From: Chitinophaga sp. sic0106
Lineage (GTDB): Bacteria; Bacteroidota; Bacteroidia; Chitinophagales; Chitinophagaceae
Direction: 5' to 3'
Length of the DNA stretch: 64,000 nucleotides
NCBI RefSeq assembly: GCF_019219075.1
Contig: NZ_JAHUWJ010000005.1
Span: forward strand, 186,001-250,000
The notes under the pieces were generated by a model that searched no databases, was not told where the DNA came from, and saw nothing but the letters and a program-made list of their open reading frames with translations. Positions 46,353 through 55,099 of the stretch are shown here, piece by piece. Each line of letters starts with the position of its first letter. The stretch's first letter is position 1. A program made the position numbers and the translations under genes.

Positions 46353-46364
46353 AAGGAGTATTTT

Positions 46365-46670
46365 TTAACGTTTTGGGTTGTCTTTTTCGTTTCGGATTAA
46401 CCAAGCGGCTTCAATCAGCATCTCAGTTTCAGTATAAAAGAAAATAGCTTGCGCTGCATTCTCATGATGTGTTCCTTCCCTACAATAGTAACCAACGCAA
46501 GAGTGGTAGAAATCCCATAAGTGGCTTCTGGCTTCCTGTAAAGTGAAATTGCTGAAAAACGAATCCACAGCTTCCATTGGAGAAAAAACATTATTTTCCT
46601 GCATCCTAGACTGCCGATAGTGCAGCTCCTTTAAATGCTTCTTTTTCTTTCCTTCAGTTTTTTCAGTCAT
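46365..46670 (-). CDS. Small protein of unknown function
   Basis: 101 residues. A lysine-rich N-terminus (EGKKKKHLKELHYRQSRMQ) precedes a helical body with Trp, Cys and His residues (SHLWDFYHSCVGYYCREGTHHENAAQAIFFYTETEMLIEAAWL). No family recognised. It is 12 bp upstream of the AT-hook gene on the same strand and probably co-transcribed with it. Confidence 0.55.
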   Translation of the reverse strand: MTEKTEGKKKKHLKELHYRQSRMQENNVFSPMEAVDSFFSNFTLQEARSHLWDFYHSCVGYYCREGTHHENAAQAIFFYTETEMLIEAAWLIRNEKDNPKR

Positions 46671-46693
46671 AATTAGATGGGATTTTTTAATCT

Positions 46694-47923
46694 CTATAAA
46701 AGTGTATATCTCTGCGCCAGCGGTTTTATTATTGCCTCAGCAGCTTCTTTCTTATGCTCATTATAAATTGTGATGTGACCAGCATTGACCATCCACTGCG
46801 CAATCGCCGCATCCTGATACGTATCGAACATATACAAGGTTCCCTGATGGATTACAAAGAAGGGATAGTGAGCGTCAAATGATGATAATGGCCTGCCGTT
46901 TATTTTAACCCCCATAGTTAGTTGAAATCGTTCCTTTGTATAAACCATTTTAAAATACACTTCAGGTTTCTCCACTGAAACCGTGATTCTACTTGCATGA
47001 GATTTTGATGGTCGCATTTTCATCGCTCTAATTCCGAAATATGTATATGAATAAACGAATATTTCATTCTGCAACAAGGGGTAGATGTTTCTCCATTCAT
47101 TAAAAGCTGCCAGCATTTTTTGATTCCATTTAGGCATTCTGGAATAGTTATTTTCCTTCCCAAATTCTTCAGACCGCTCTCGCAACTGTGATCCTTTTAT
47201 AACGAGGTCAAGCTGATGTACACTGATCGATTTTTCAGCTTCTTCATCTAATACAGGTAAAAACTTAGTCCATGATGTGATTCTATCATTAGACTTGCTC
47301 ATTTTACCCGAAGCTGGAACTATAAAGGGTGGTTGTTTTCCTGCGTATGGTAACATTAACAAGAAGGCAACCGCTTCTCGCTTCTCCGGCATCTTCTTTT
47401 CTGAGGGAACTTTGAGTGATAATATATCATCCAGGGCCAAAGGAAAATTTGGCTTATCGAAAGGAAACAACTGCTTTACCTCCTTCCTTTGCATTAAGTA
47501 GATCCCGCTTTCAGTTTCGATCTTATCAAATCCATATTGATATTTAAAAGCAAGATCAAACTGGCGGTTCGGCAACAACTGAGCGAAATAGTATTTACCG
47601 TATCTACTTACTATTACTGCAACGGTTTTGCAAATATGAATGCAAACACCGGTGTGCTTTCCTTTGCAGCTACAAGTAACCTGTAGTTCTTTTTCAGACG
47701 CTTTAAACTTTACATCATAGTCGCCTGTAAAAAAAGTACATTTCAATACAAGCTGATGGTTTCTGTATTGAATGAATTTAATGGAAGGAGAATGGAACTC
47801 GTTTATTAATTCAGCGTCCACGCAACGCTTCATCAATTGTTCCGTCGATATACCCTTGTCTTTGTCAAATGGGATTGCTACAATGTTAGATGCAGCTTTC
47901 GGAAATGATTTAGTTGTAACCAT
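46694..47923 (-). CDS. SWIM zinc-finger protein
   Basis: About 409 residues from the ATG at 47923 (MVTTKSFPKAA). The N-terminal half contains a SWIM finger, VTCSCKGKHTGVCIHICKTV, with the C-x-C...C-x-H pattern (about residues 85-100). The rest is alpha/beta without a visible helicase or transposase motif. SWIM domains bind DNA or proteins and occur in element and DNA-repair proteins. It is divergent from an XRE regulator, and the shared promoter holds AAAAGTTGA/GGTTGACTTTT operator-like words. The role is unknown. Confidence 0.75.
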   Translation of the reverse strand: MVTTKSFPKAASNIVAIPFDKDKGISTEQLMKRCVDAELINEFHSPSIKFIQYRNHQLVLKCTFFTGDYDVKFKASEKELQVTCSCKGKHTGVCIHICKTVAVIVSRYGKYYFAQLLPNRQFDLAFKYQYGFDKIETESGIYLMQRKEVKQLFPFDKPNFPLALDDILSLKVPSEKKMPEKREAVAFLLMLPYAGKQPPFIVPASGKMSKSNDRITSWTKFLPVLDEEAEKSISVHQLDLVIKGSQLRERSEEFGKENNYSRMPKWNQKMLAAFNEWRNIYPLLQNEIFVYSYTYFGIRAMKMRPSKSHASRITVSVEKPEVYFKMVYTKERFQLTMGVKINGRPLSSFDAHYPFFVIHQGTLYMFDTYQDAAIAQWMVNAGHITIYNEHKKEAAEAIIKPLAQRYTLL

Positions 47924-47998
47924 GATTTTTGTTTCTCGCAAATCACGGCGTTCTCAAACTGAAAGCAGAATTTTCAATTTTGTATTTTACCACTAACC

Positions 47999-48020
47999 GG
48001 TTGACTTTTACAAAAGTTGA
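47999..48020. promoter_or_regulatory. Palindromic operator-like site between the SWIM and XRE genes
   Basis: GGTTGACTTTT (47999-48009) and AAAAGTTGA (48012-48020) form an inverted repeat around a 2-bp centre. The half-site is the same word as the AAAAGTCAACC repeats at 49693-49744, so both promoters may be bound by the same XRE regulator. Confidence 0.6.
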
Positions 48021-48052
48021 AAATTATATACTTGTGAAGGTTTTATTCGCTT

Positions 48053-48436
48053 ATGACAAATTCAACTATAAATGAAGGAGAAAATGTTAGGAGGCTAAGG
48101 CTAATAATGGGGCTGCGGCAGAGCCGAATGGCACTGAAGTTGGGAAAAGACTGGAACCAACAACGAGTTTCCTATATGGAAAACAGAAGGAAAATAGATA
48201 TATCGACTTTAAATCGCATTGCTGCTGTATTGCAGGTTCCTGTCTGGTTGCTTCAGATGCCCCATTCAGTATTCAACAACATCGTTCTTAAATGTCCAAA
48301 ACAGGACAATTTTTGCCCTGATGTATATATGATTAAGATTGTAGAACTATACGAAAGATTATTGATAAGTGAGCGGGAACTGCATAAATTAATAGGTGAG
48401 CTGAATGAATTGGAGGGAAGTGTAGTTTGGGAATGA
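48053..48436 (+). CDS. XRE-family regulator, divergent from the SWIM gene
   Basis: 127 residues. The HTH occupies about 8-65 (VRRLRLIMGLRQSRMALKLGKDWNQQRVSYMENRRKID). A C-terminal helix IVELYERLLISERELHKLIGELNEL resembles the tail of the regulator encoded at 49262-49666 (IVELYERLLTSEREK), implying a shared dimer or oligomer helix. It probably binds the palindrome at 47999-48020 next to its own start. A repressor role is inferred. Confidence 0.8.
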   Translation: MTNSTINEGENVRRLRLIMGLRQSRMALKLGKDWNQQRVSYMENRRKIDISTLNRIAAVLQVPVWLLQMPHSVFNNIVLKCPKQDNFCPDVYMIKIVELYERLLISERELHKLIGELNELEGSVVWE

Positions 48437-48453
48437 AGGGGATGCAGTTTGTT

Positions 48454-48837
48454 TTAGCTCGACTTTGCATCGAGCTTTTTAAGTATCAATTCCAGTGTTT
48501 CTGTAAGTTTTTCATATTGACTATTGTTTACCGTGTGATGATAGTAATTTGCCACAGTATTTGTGTTCACTCCACAATTTTCATAAAAGTTGATCGTATT
48601 AAACTGTGCCATGTCTTCATTATAATCAAGCAACCCCTGTTCTGTTACCCCCAACGCTGAGGCAATTTCTCTGATCCTGTCAACGTCCAAATTTTCAAGT
48701 TGTTCCAGCATTGATACTTCCTGAGCTGTTACCCCCAGGGCAATAGCAAATTCATGTTCTGTTATGCCTCGCAACCGGCGAATGCTTCCTATTCTCCTTC
48801 CCAAATGCTTTATAGTCTTAGGTTTTTCTATTGTCAT
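48454..48837 (-). CDS. XRE-family regulator, third of a tandem set
   Basis: 127 residues. HTH about 10-65 (GRRIGSIRRLRGITEHEFAIALGVTAQEVSMLEQ). A middle segment FNTINFYENCGVNTNTV parallels YNTINFYDSSGVSASG of its upstream neighbour. The end (KLTETLELILKKLDAK) is coiled-coil-like. Its start overlaps the upstream stop (48837/48834, ATGA). It converges with the plus-strand XRE gene, 17 bp apart. Confidence 0.8.
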   Translation of the reverse strand: MTIEKPKTIKHLGRRIGSIRRLRGITEHEFAIALGVTAQEVSMLEQLENLDVDRIREIASALGVTEQGLLDYNEDMAQFNTINFYENCGVNTNTVANYYHHTVNNSQYEKLTETLELILKKLDAKSS

Positions 48838-49250
48838 TGATCGCCTGATTTCTTGTTTCTCAATTTATCCGCTTTTATCTTTTCTCCAGCAATGAGTTTT
48901 TCGTACAATGACATTGCTTGATGAATATCGAATGTGTTCAAGTTCTCAATATTATTAGAGCAAATTCCCGATGCTGATACTCCGCTTGAATCGTAGAAGT
49001 TAATAGTGTTATACAATACACGTTCCTCATGGAAATTTTTTAGCCCTTCTTCCGTTACCTCAAGAGCTTCGGCTACCTTCCTTATTTTATCGTCATCCAT
49101 TTTTTCCGTCTGTTCCAATTTTGAAACAGCCTGTTTTGACATACCAAGCCTTTCCCCAAGTTGAGTTTGAGAGAATCCTCGTAACCGCCTCACCCGTTCT
49201 ATTTTGCGGCCTATATGAGCAGTATTTGTGCTATTTAATGTTTTTTCCAT
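48834..49250 (-). CDS. XRE-family regulator, second of a tandem set
   Basis: 138 residues. HTH about 12-68 (GRKIERVRRLRGFSQTQLGERLGMSKQAVSKLEQTEKM) with clear Q-T-Q-L recognition-type pattern. Then a linker NTINFYDSSGVSAS and a C-terminal helix SLYEKLIAGEKIKADKLRNKK. It is 11 bp after the first gene of the set and overlaps the third, so the three form one operon. Confidence 0.82.
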   Translation of the reverse strand: MEKTLNSTNTAHIGRKIERVRRLRGFSQTQLGERLGMSKQAVSKLEQTEKMDDDKIRKVAEALEVTEEGLKNFHEERVLYNTINFYDSSGVSASGICSNNIENLNTFDIHQAMSLYEKLIAGEKIKADKLRNKKSGDQ

Positions 49251-49261
49251 ATTGTGCTAAA

Positions 49262-49666
49262 TTAATTACTGTTATCTTTTTTCTTTAAAATTTCAACTTT
49301 TTCCCTTTCACTTGTCAGCAGCCTTTCATACAATTCAACGATTTTTTCAACGGGATTGAAGGTGCCCGCGACTGAATTTATCGAGTTGTCAGAAAAGGTA
49401 CAATCCCGTACATTGTTTATGTTGTTTATTACATTCTTTTCGTCAAATTCTTTGATCATCTCCGCCGATACACCCAATACATCTGCCACCTTTGATAACA
49501 TATCGTCGTCAATTACCTCTTGTTTTTCCAAACTAGAAATGCCTTGTTGCGATAACCCAAGATCAGCAGCTAGGGCTTCCTGCTTAACGCTCATGTAAAC
49601 CCTAATTTTTTGGATATTCCTTCCATGATGTTTATTCGATTTAACCTCCGGGGAATTTGAAACCAT
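49262..49666 (-). CDS. XRE-family regulator, first of a tandem set
   Basis: 134 residues. HTH about 15-70 (GRNIQKIRVYMSVKQEALAADLGLSQQGISSLEKQEVID). The linker NNINNVRDCTFSDNSINSVAG is Asn-rich. The C-terminal helix PVEKIVELYERLLTSEREKVEILKKK is a common Bacteroidota XRE tail. Its promoter contains three operator-like repeats spaced two helical turns apart (49693-49744), which suggests cooperative autoregulation. Confidence 0.85.
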   Translation of the reverse strand: MVSNSPEVKSNKHHGRNIQKIRVYMSVKQEALAADLGLSQQGISSLEKQEVIDDDMLSKVADVLGVSAEMIKEFDEKNVINNINNVRDCTFSDNSINSVAGTFNPVEKIVELYERLLTSEREKVEILKKKDNSN

Positions 49667-49881
49667 ACTTTATATTTTAACCACAATATAGTAAAAGTCA
49701 ACCAAATTCCAGTTAAAGTCAACCGAAAATCGCACAAAAGTTGCACAACATCGCATAATTTGCCTAGAATACTAATTCCCTAACCATACGCACAATCACA
49801 GTTTATTGAGATCGGGGAAAGGCAACTGGCATGGCAAAAGCCCATATATTATAATATCTCTTAATTAATTCACAATCGCGC
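49667..49881. promoter_or_regulatory. Divergent promoter region with three phased operator-like repeats
   Basis: AAAAGTCAACC (49693-49703), TAAAGTCAACC (49714-49724) and AAAAGTTGC (49736-49744) begin 21 and 22 bp apart, so they face the same side of the helix. The region separates the XRE operon (minus) from the TlpA-like gene (plus) and may control both. The word is shared with 47999-48020. Confidence 0.6.
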
Positions 49882-50460
49882 ATGAAGTTACTTCTTTTCA
49901 TTGCGCTGGCCCTTGTGTGGCCGGCACGATGCTCCTTTGCTCAGGATCTTCATCTGGCTAAACACGCTCCGTTATCTATTGGCGACACGGTACCGGATAT
50001 TTCGTTTATGCTCTGGAAGAAAAGCATACCTGCCAAGCTCAGTGACTATACCGGAAAGCTGGTGATCCTCGACTTTTGGGCTACATGGTGCGGAAGCTGC
50101 ATCCGCATGTTCCCTAAAAGCGATTCTTTAGAAAACCAATACAAAGGACAGGTAATCTTCCTGCTGGTCAACAGCATACGTTCCACCCAGGACAGCGCCC
50201 GTCAACTAACTAATTTCTTCCAACGCTGGCAGAAAATGAACGGCCAGCAGTTTGCCCTTCGCACTGCCGTCAATGATACAACAGCATTCAAATTATTCCC
50301 TCACATATTCCTACCGCATTACGTTTGGATTTCAGGTGATAGAAAAGTGTTAGCCATTACCGGCTTCGAGGCAATCACGGCCACCAACATACGAAAAGCA
50401 CTGAGTGGAAAAATACTAAAAGAACCGATTAAAGGCGACAGGTACGACAGGGATAACTGA
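49882..50460 (+). CDS. Short TlpA-like thioredoxin-fold protein
   Basis: 192 residues with a signal peptide (ending SFAQ, about residue 21), so periplasmic. The redox motif is WATWCGSC (Cys70, Cys73). LSIGDTVPDISF, KLVILDFWATWC, and FPHIFLPHYVWISGDRKVLAITGFEAIT follow the TlpA/redoxin layout found next to SusCD pairs in Bacteroidota. Relatives often continue for 200 more residues; this one ends after the redoxin domain. It precedes susC by 34 bp and is likely in the same operon. It probably reduces or exchanges disulfides in periplasmic partners. Confidence 0.88.
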   Translation: MKLLLFIALALVWPARCSFAQDLHLAKHAPLSIGDTVPDISFMLWKKSIPAKLSDYTGKLVILDFWATWCGSCIRMFPKSDSLENQYKGQVIFLLVNSIRSTQDSARQLTNFFQRWQKMNGQQFALRTAVNDTTAFKLFPHIFLPHYVWISGDRKVLAITGFEAITATNIRKALSGKILKEPIKGDRYDRDN

Positions 50461-50494
50461 CACCACACCATTTTTCACCAAAACACAATTTTCA

Positions 50495-53400
50495 ATGAGA
50501 TTGATTTTAGTAGGATTTTTCTTTTTATTTACCGTTGTGGCGTTGGCACAGCCGACAACCCGTGTAGAGATCAGGGGACGTGTATATTCAAATGAACAAC
50601 TGCCGCTGGCTGGTATTTCGGTATCGGCACAGAAAAGCGGCGTCAGAACCACCACACGAAACGATGGCACTTTCAACCTATCCATATCACAGCTACCCGA
50701 TACCCTGACCTTTACACATATCGGCTACAGCCCACTTCGGATGCCCATCACAAAGCCGGGCGAATCATTAGATATTGTGATGAATGTTATTGCTACAGAA
50801 CTTTCGCAGGTTACGATCAGTACAGGCTACCAGCGAATAAAGCCCAACCAGGTCAACGGTTCATTTGCCCTTATCGACAATAAGGTACTAAACCAGCAAA
50901 CCGGAACCAACATCCTTAACAGGCTACAGAATGTTACGCCGGGCCTCAACTTTAACCCCGGCTATGGTAATGCCAACAGTAACAACAATAGAACCGGAAT
51001 AAATATCCGTGGATTAAGTACAATCAACGGATCGTTAGACCCATTGATTGTACTGGACAATTTCGTTTTTCAGGGTGATATTTCAAATATCAATCCGAAC
51101 GACATTGAAAATATCACTGTTCTTAAAGATGCCGCTGCCGCTTCCATATGGGGAGCTAGGGCCGGGAATGGTGTGATTGTCATTACAACCAAGAAAGGAC
51201 GCTATAATCAAAAACCAACCATTTCCCTTTCTTCTGGCTTGATCGTTCAGGATAAGCCCGATCTTTCTAACCTCCGGGATATGAGCATACAAGACTACAT
51301 GGGGCTTGAAGCATTCCTATTCGGTAAAAACTACTTCAACACTACATTGAACCGCCGGTACGTACCAGTTCCACCACTAATCGAAGTGCTTCAGAAGCGG
51401 AAGAGCGGCTTGATCTCTGCTGCGGATAGCGCGGCGCAGGTTTCAGCATTGCAAGCACAAGACAGCAAAGCTCAGTATCAGGAACACTTTTACCGCCCTG
51501 CCGTCACTCAACAATATTCACTAAGCCTTTCAGGAGGTAGCAGTAGTATGACATGGTTACTCGCCGGAGCGTATGACCGAAATATCGATAATCTGAGCGC
51601 CGCATATGACAAAGTAAACCTGCATCTATCCAATTCGATGAAACTTTCCAAAAAAATACAGGTCGATGTGAACGCCTACTACACTAATAGCAAGGCGACC
51701 AGCGGCAAAGAGAGTTTCGGTACAGTAGCAAGTGTAAATGGAAGATATGCTCCATATCTTTCATTTGCTGATGCAGCAGGTAAATCCTTGCCTGTTCCGA
51801 AATACTATCGGGATAGCTATGTAGATACGGCAGGGGCAGGTCAATTACTCGACTGGAAATATTACCCGCTGGATGAATACCACCAACGCAGGGCGACAAC
51901 AAGAACAGACGAGATAATCGCAAATATCACAGCCACCTACAAAATACTACCATTTCTGCAGGGCAGCATCTTATATCAGTACCAGCGGCAGCGTACCAAC
52001 CTGCAAAGCCTTTCAGGGGCTAATAGTTTTGATGCCAGAAACACCATAAATCTATTTAGCCAGGTCAACCGATCCACGGGTGAAATAACCCATATTGTAC
52101 CTGTAGGCGATATTCTCCGTACAACCTTCACCAACCGAAGCAGCCAGAACCTGCGTGGTCAAATTGATTTCAGCCGGGGCTGGAAAGACCACAGCATAGT
52201 AGCACTTGCCGGGGCTGAGATTCAGGATATTGAAGCCGACAGTTACAAAAATATCTATTACGGATATAACGCGCAGCCCTTATCATATGCAAAAATGGAT
52301 TTCATCAATCCCTACCCAACTTTCATTACAGGTCGAAACCAAATTATTTCTGATGCAGGGCTGCCGACCAGTACGACGAATCGCTTTGCTTCTCTTTTCG
52401 CCAATCTGAACTATTCCTACCAAGCAAAATATAGTTTCTCCCTTAGTACACGGCGCGATGGAAGCAATGCTTTTGGAGTGAAAACAAATGATCGGTGGAA
52501 ACCACTATGGTCTGCGGGCTTTGGATGGGATATTTCTCAGGAAGGATTTTATAGGCTTCAGTGGCTCCCACAGTTGAAACTCAGGGCTACCTATGGAACA
52601 TCAGGTAATGTTGATATTACACGCACTGCAATGCCGGTCGCTGTATATTCCGTTGATCCTCTCACAAACCTGCCCATTGCCACTGTTTCCACGCTGAACA
52701 ACCCGCGACTGCGTTGGGAAACCGTTAAACAACTGAATATAGGTGTACAATTCTCTAACAACTTCCTGTCCGGCAGCATCGATTACTACCGCAAACTAGG
52801 TTCCGATCTGTATGGGCCGATGCCCTACGATTACACTGCATGGGGTGCATCGAATTTCATTATCGCTAACGTCGCAGACATGCGAGGTAATGGCATCGAT
52901 GTGATACTGAATAGCAATAACCTCAAAGGAAAGCTGAAATGGAATACTACGGCGATATACAACTACGTCAGTAATAAAACGACAAAATACTTTGACGAAT
53001 CTGCTCAAACGATCAATACCATGTTGAGCGGAGGCAGAAGTATCACTCCGGTGATCGGAAAGCCATTGTATGCAATCGCAGCCTTCCAGTGGGCGGGGCT
53101 TAACGGAAAAGGAAACCCGCAGGGCTATTTGAATGGTGCAATAAGCACCGACTATGCAGCAATGCTGGCATCGACCTCCGGGAAAGATGGAGATCGGCCA
53201 AGCATCGTTTATGTAGGCTCATCGATACCAACATCTACAGGCAGTTTAATTAACACTTTCTCTTACGCCAATTTTGATTTAGCGGTAAATATCGCGTACA
53301 AACTCGGCTACTATTTTCGCAAACCATCTATTTCCTATTCCGGTATCGTTGCCGGATCGATGGGCAATAAAGAGTATACAGATCGATGGCAGTTTCCCGG

Positions 53401-53704
53401 TGATGAAAACCGTACCACGGTGCCTGCTTTTAATTATCCCGCAGATGGAACCCGTGATATGTTTTATGCTTACAGTACTATCAATGCGCTTAAAGGCGAC
53501 CATATCAGGCTACAGTACATCAACCTGACGTATACACCGGTTCGACCCTTCGGGATCTCTACTATGAAACAAATACAGCTTTACATCAATGTTGCTAACC
53601 TGGGCATCTTATGGCGGGCAAATGACCATAACCTTGACCCTGATTTCCCCAATGGGTTACCGACACCTAAAACATTCTCAGTAGGCATCCGTGCCTCATT
53701 TTAA
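50495..53704 (+). CDS. SusC/RagA-type TonB-linked outer-membrane transporter (third pair, element cargo)
   Basis: 1069 residues, signal peptide to about residue 19 (VVALAQ). A carboxypeptidase-regulatory-like domain (about 25-100, RGRVYSNEQLPLAGISVSA) precedes the plug: VTISTGYQRIKPNQVNGSFALI, INIRGLSTINGSLDPLIVLDN and LKDAAAASIWGARAGNGVIVITT. The barrel ends SVGIRASF. The phrase STGYQ in place of VVGYG is usual in the TlpA-linked clade. No glycosidase is nearby, so the substrate may be peptide- or cofactor-like rather than glycan; this is inference. Confidence 0.94.
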   Translation: MRLILVGFFFLFTVVALAQPTTRVEIRGRVYSNEQLPLAGISVSAQKSGVRTTTRNDGTFNLSISQLPDTLTFTHIGYSPLRMPITKPGESLDIVMNVIATELSQVTISTGYQRIKPNQVNGSFALIDNKVLNQQTGTNILNRLQNVTPGLNFNPGYGNANSNNNRTGINIRGLSTINGSLDPLIVLDNFVFQGDISNINPNDIENITVLKDAAAASIWGARAGNGVIVITTKKGRYNQKPTISLSSGLIVQDKPDLSNLRDMSIQDYMGLEAFLFGKNYFNTTLNRRYVPVPPLIEVLQKRKSGLISAADSAAQVSALQAQDSKAQYQEHFYRPAVTQQYSLSLSGGSSSMTWLLAGAYDRNIDNLSAAYDKVNLHLSNSMKLSKKIQVDVNAYYTNSKATSGKESFGTVASVNGRYAPYLSFADAAGKSLPVPKYYRDSYVDTAGAGQLLDWKYYPLDEYHQRRATTRTDEIIANITATYKILPFLQGSILYQYQRQRTNLQSLSGANSFDARNTINLFSQVNRSTGEITHIVPVGDILRTTFTNRSSQNLRGQIDFSRGWKDHSIVALAGAEIQDIEADSYKNIYYGYNAQPLSYAKMDFINPYPTFITGRNQIISDAGLPTSTTNRFASLFANLNYSYQAKYSFSLSTRRDGSNAFGVKTNDRWKPLWSAGFGWDISQEGFYRLQWLPQLKLRATYGTSGNVDITRTAMPVAVYSVDPLTNLPIATVSTLNNPRLRWETVKQLNIGVQFSNNFLSGSIDYYRKLGSDLYGPMPYDYTAWGASNFIIANVADMRGNGIDVILNSNNLKGKLKWNTTAIYNYVSNKTTKYFDESAQTINTMLSGGRSITPVIGKPLYAIAAFQWAGLNGKGNPQGYLNGAISTDYAAMLASTSGKDGDRPSIVYVGSSIPTSTGSLINTFSYANFDLAVNIAYKLGYYFRKPSISYSGIVAGSMGNKEYTDRWQFPGDENRTTVPAFNYPADGTRDMFYAYSTINALKGDHIRLQYINLTYTPVRPFGISTMKQIQLYINVANLGILWRANDHNLDPDFPNGLPTPKTFSVGIRASF

Positions 53705-53717
53705 AAAACATATAATC

Positions 53718-55079
53718 ATGAAAATTATCGCACAAATATTTCTCATTGGTCTTTTAGGTGGCCTTCTCGGATGCAGCAAATATTTAGAGGTTCAGCCTGA
53801 TGATACGCTGACTGTTCCGAAAAGCCTCACCGACCTTCAGTCGCTACTGGACAATTCCAATCGTATGAACATGCAACGAACTCCCAATTTCGGGGAAGCA
53901 TCCAGTGATGATTACTTTCTGCCCGGCGCACAATTCGACAATATTGAAGTGGAGCTGCAACGAATCTACACATGGAAGGTAAAAGAGTACGTCTTTCAAA
54001 ATGATTGGTCTATAGCATACGAGCCGATCTTTGTCGCCAATCTCTGTCTGGAACAGCTACAAGAAATCCCTTCGTCCGGCAACGCGGCAGAATGGAACCA
54101 AATAAAGGGCGCTGCCCTGTTCTTTCGCAGTTACTACTATCAGCAATTGCTCTGGACTTTTGCACCAGCTTATGACGCATCCACGGCAGCAAACGATTTA
54201 GGCATAGTATTACGCAAGACCTCTGACTTCAATGAACCTAGTGAACGGGCGAAAGTGCAGCAGTCGTATGACCAGGTGTTACAGGACGCGAAAGAAGCAG
54301 CCGCACTTCTGCCCGATCTACCGCTGCTTCCAATGCGGCCATCGAAAGCGGCTGCATATGGTCTGCTGGCCCGGACGTATCTTTCTATGCGCATTTATGA
54401 TAGTGCCTATTTCTATGCGGATGCTGCCCTGCGAATAAAAAGCGACCTTATGAACTTCAATGGTGATACCGACATAAACGGCAGCATCACCGAGCAAGTC
54501 CCTTTCCGTATGTTCAATAAAGAAATACTATTTTATTCGGAAATGACAACCACCAATTATATTATCAATCCTTCCAGCATAGCCATAGATTCCAATCTCA
54601 TAAAGTTGTACAACCCGCAGGATCTCCGCCTTGCGGCTTTCTACACGAAGGAGGACACCATTTACCATTTCAAAGGTAGTTACACCGGTAATGAATGGCA
54701 ATACTTCACAGGCATTGCCACTGATGAACTATATCTGATTCGGGCGGAAGGAGCGGCCAGAACCGGACAGGTAGAACAGGCTGTATCTGACCTTCGTGCA
54801 TTACTGACAGCCCGGTGGAATGAATCGAGCGACCCGCCGGTAATTGCGCCCGCTGACAGCCAAGAAGCACTACAAATGGTTCTCGAAGAACGTCGCAAAG
54901 AACTTTACATGCGCGGGGTACGATGGGTGGATATAAAACGACTTAACAAGGAAAGACGGAATATTACACTGCAACGTATTGTGAATGGTACCAGCTACAA
55001 ATTGAATCCGAACGACCGATACTTTGCATTGCCACTTCCAAAAGACATAGTAAGTGATAGAGTACCTCAGAATCCATAA
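53718..55079 (+). CDS. SusD/RagB-type lipoprotein (third pair)
   Basis: About 453 residues from the ATG at 53718. An in-frame ATG at 53691 would overlap susC and put extra residues before the lipoprotein signal, so it is rejected. Lipobox GGLLGC (Cys19). The core has WNQIKGAALFFRSYYYQQLLWTFAPAY, KAAAYGLLARTYLSMRIYDSAYFYADAAL and MVLEERRKELYMRGVRWVDIKRLNK. It is shorter than the polysaccharide SusDs in this window (536-562 residues) and fits the TlpA-linked type. Confidence 0.93.
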   Translation: MKIIAQIFLIGLLGGLLGCSKYLEVQPDDTLTVPKSLTDLQSLLDNSNRMNMQRTPNFGEASSDDYFLPGAQFDNIEVELQRIYTWKVKEYVFQNDWSIAYEPIFVANLCLEQLQEIPSSGNAAEWNQIKGAALFFRSYYYQQLLWTFAPAYDASTAANDLGIVLRKTSDFNEPSERAKVQQSYDQVLQDAKEAAALLPDLPLLPMRPSKAAAYGLLARTYLSMRIYDSAYFYADAALRIKSDLMNFNGDTDINGSITEQVPFRMFNKEILFYSEMTTTNYIINPSSIAIDSNLIKLYNPQDLRLAAFYTKEDTIYHFKGSYTGNEWQYFTGIATDELYLIRAEGAARTGQVEQAVSDLRALLTARWNESSDPPVIAPADSQEALQMVLEERRKELYMRGVRWVDIKRLNKERRNITLQRIVNGTSYKLNPNDRYFALPLPKDIVSDRVPQNP

Positions 55080-55099
55080 TCGCAGGAAAAAGGTTTACA

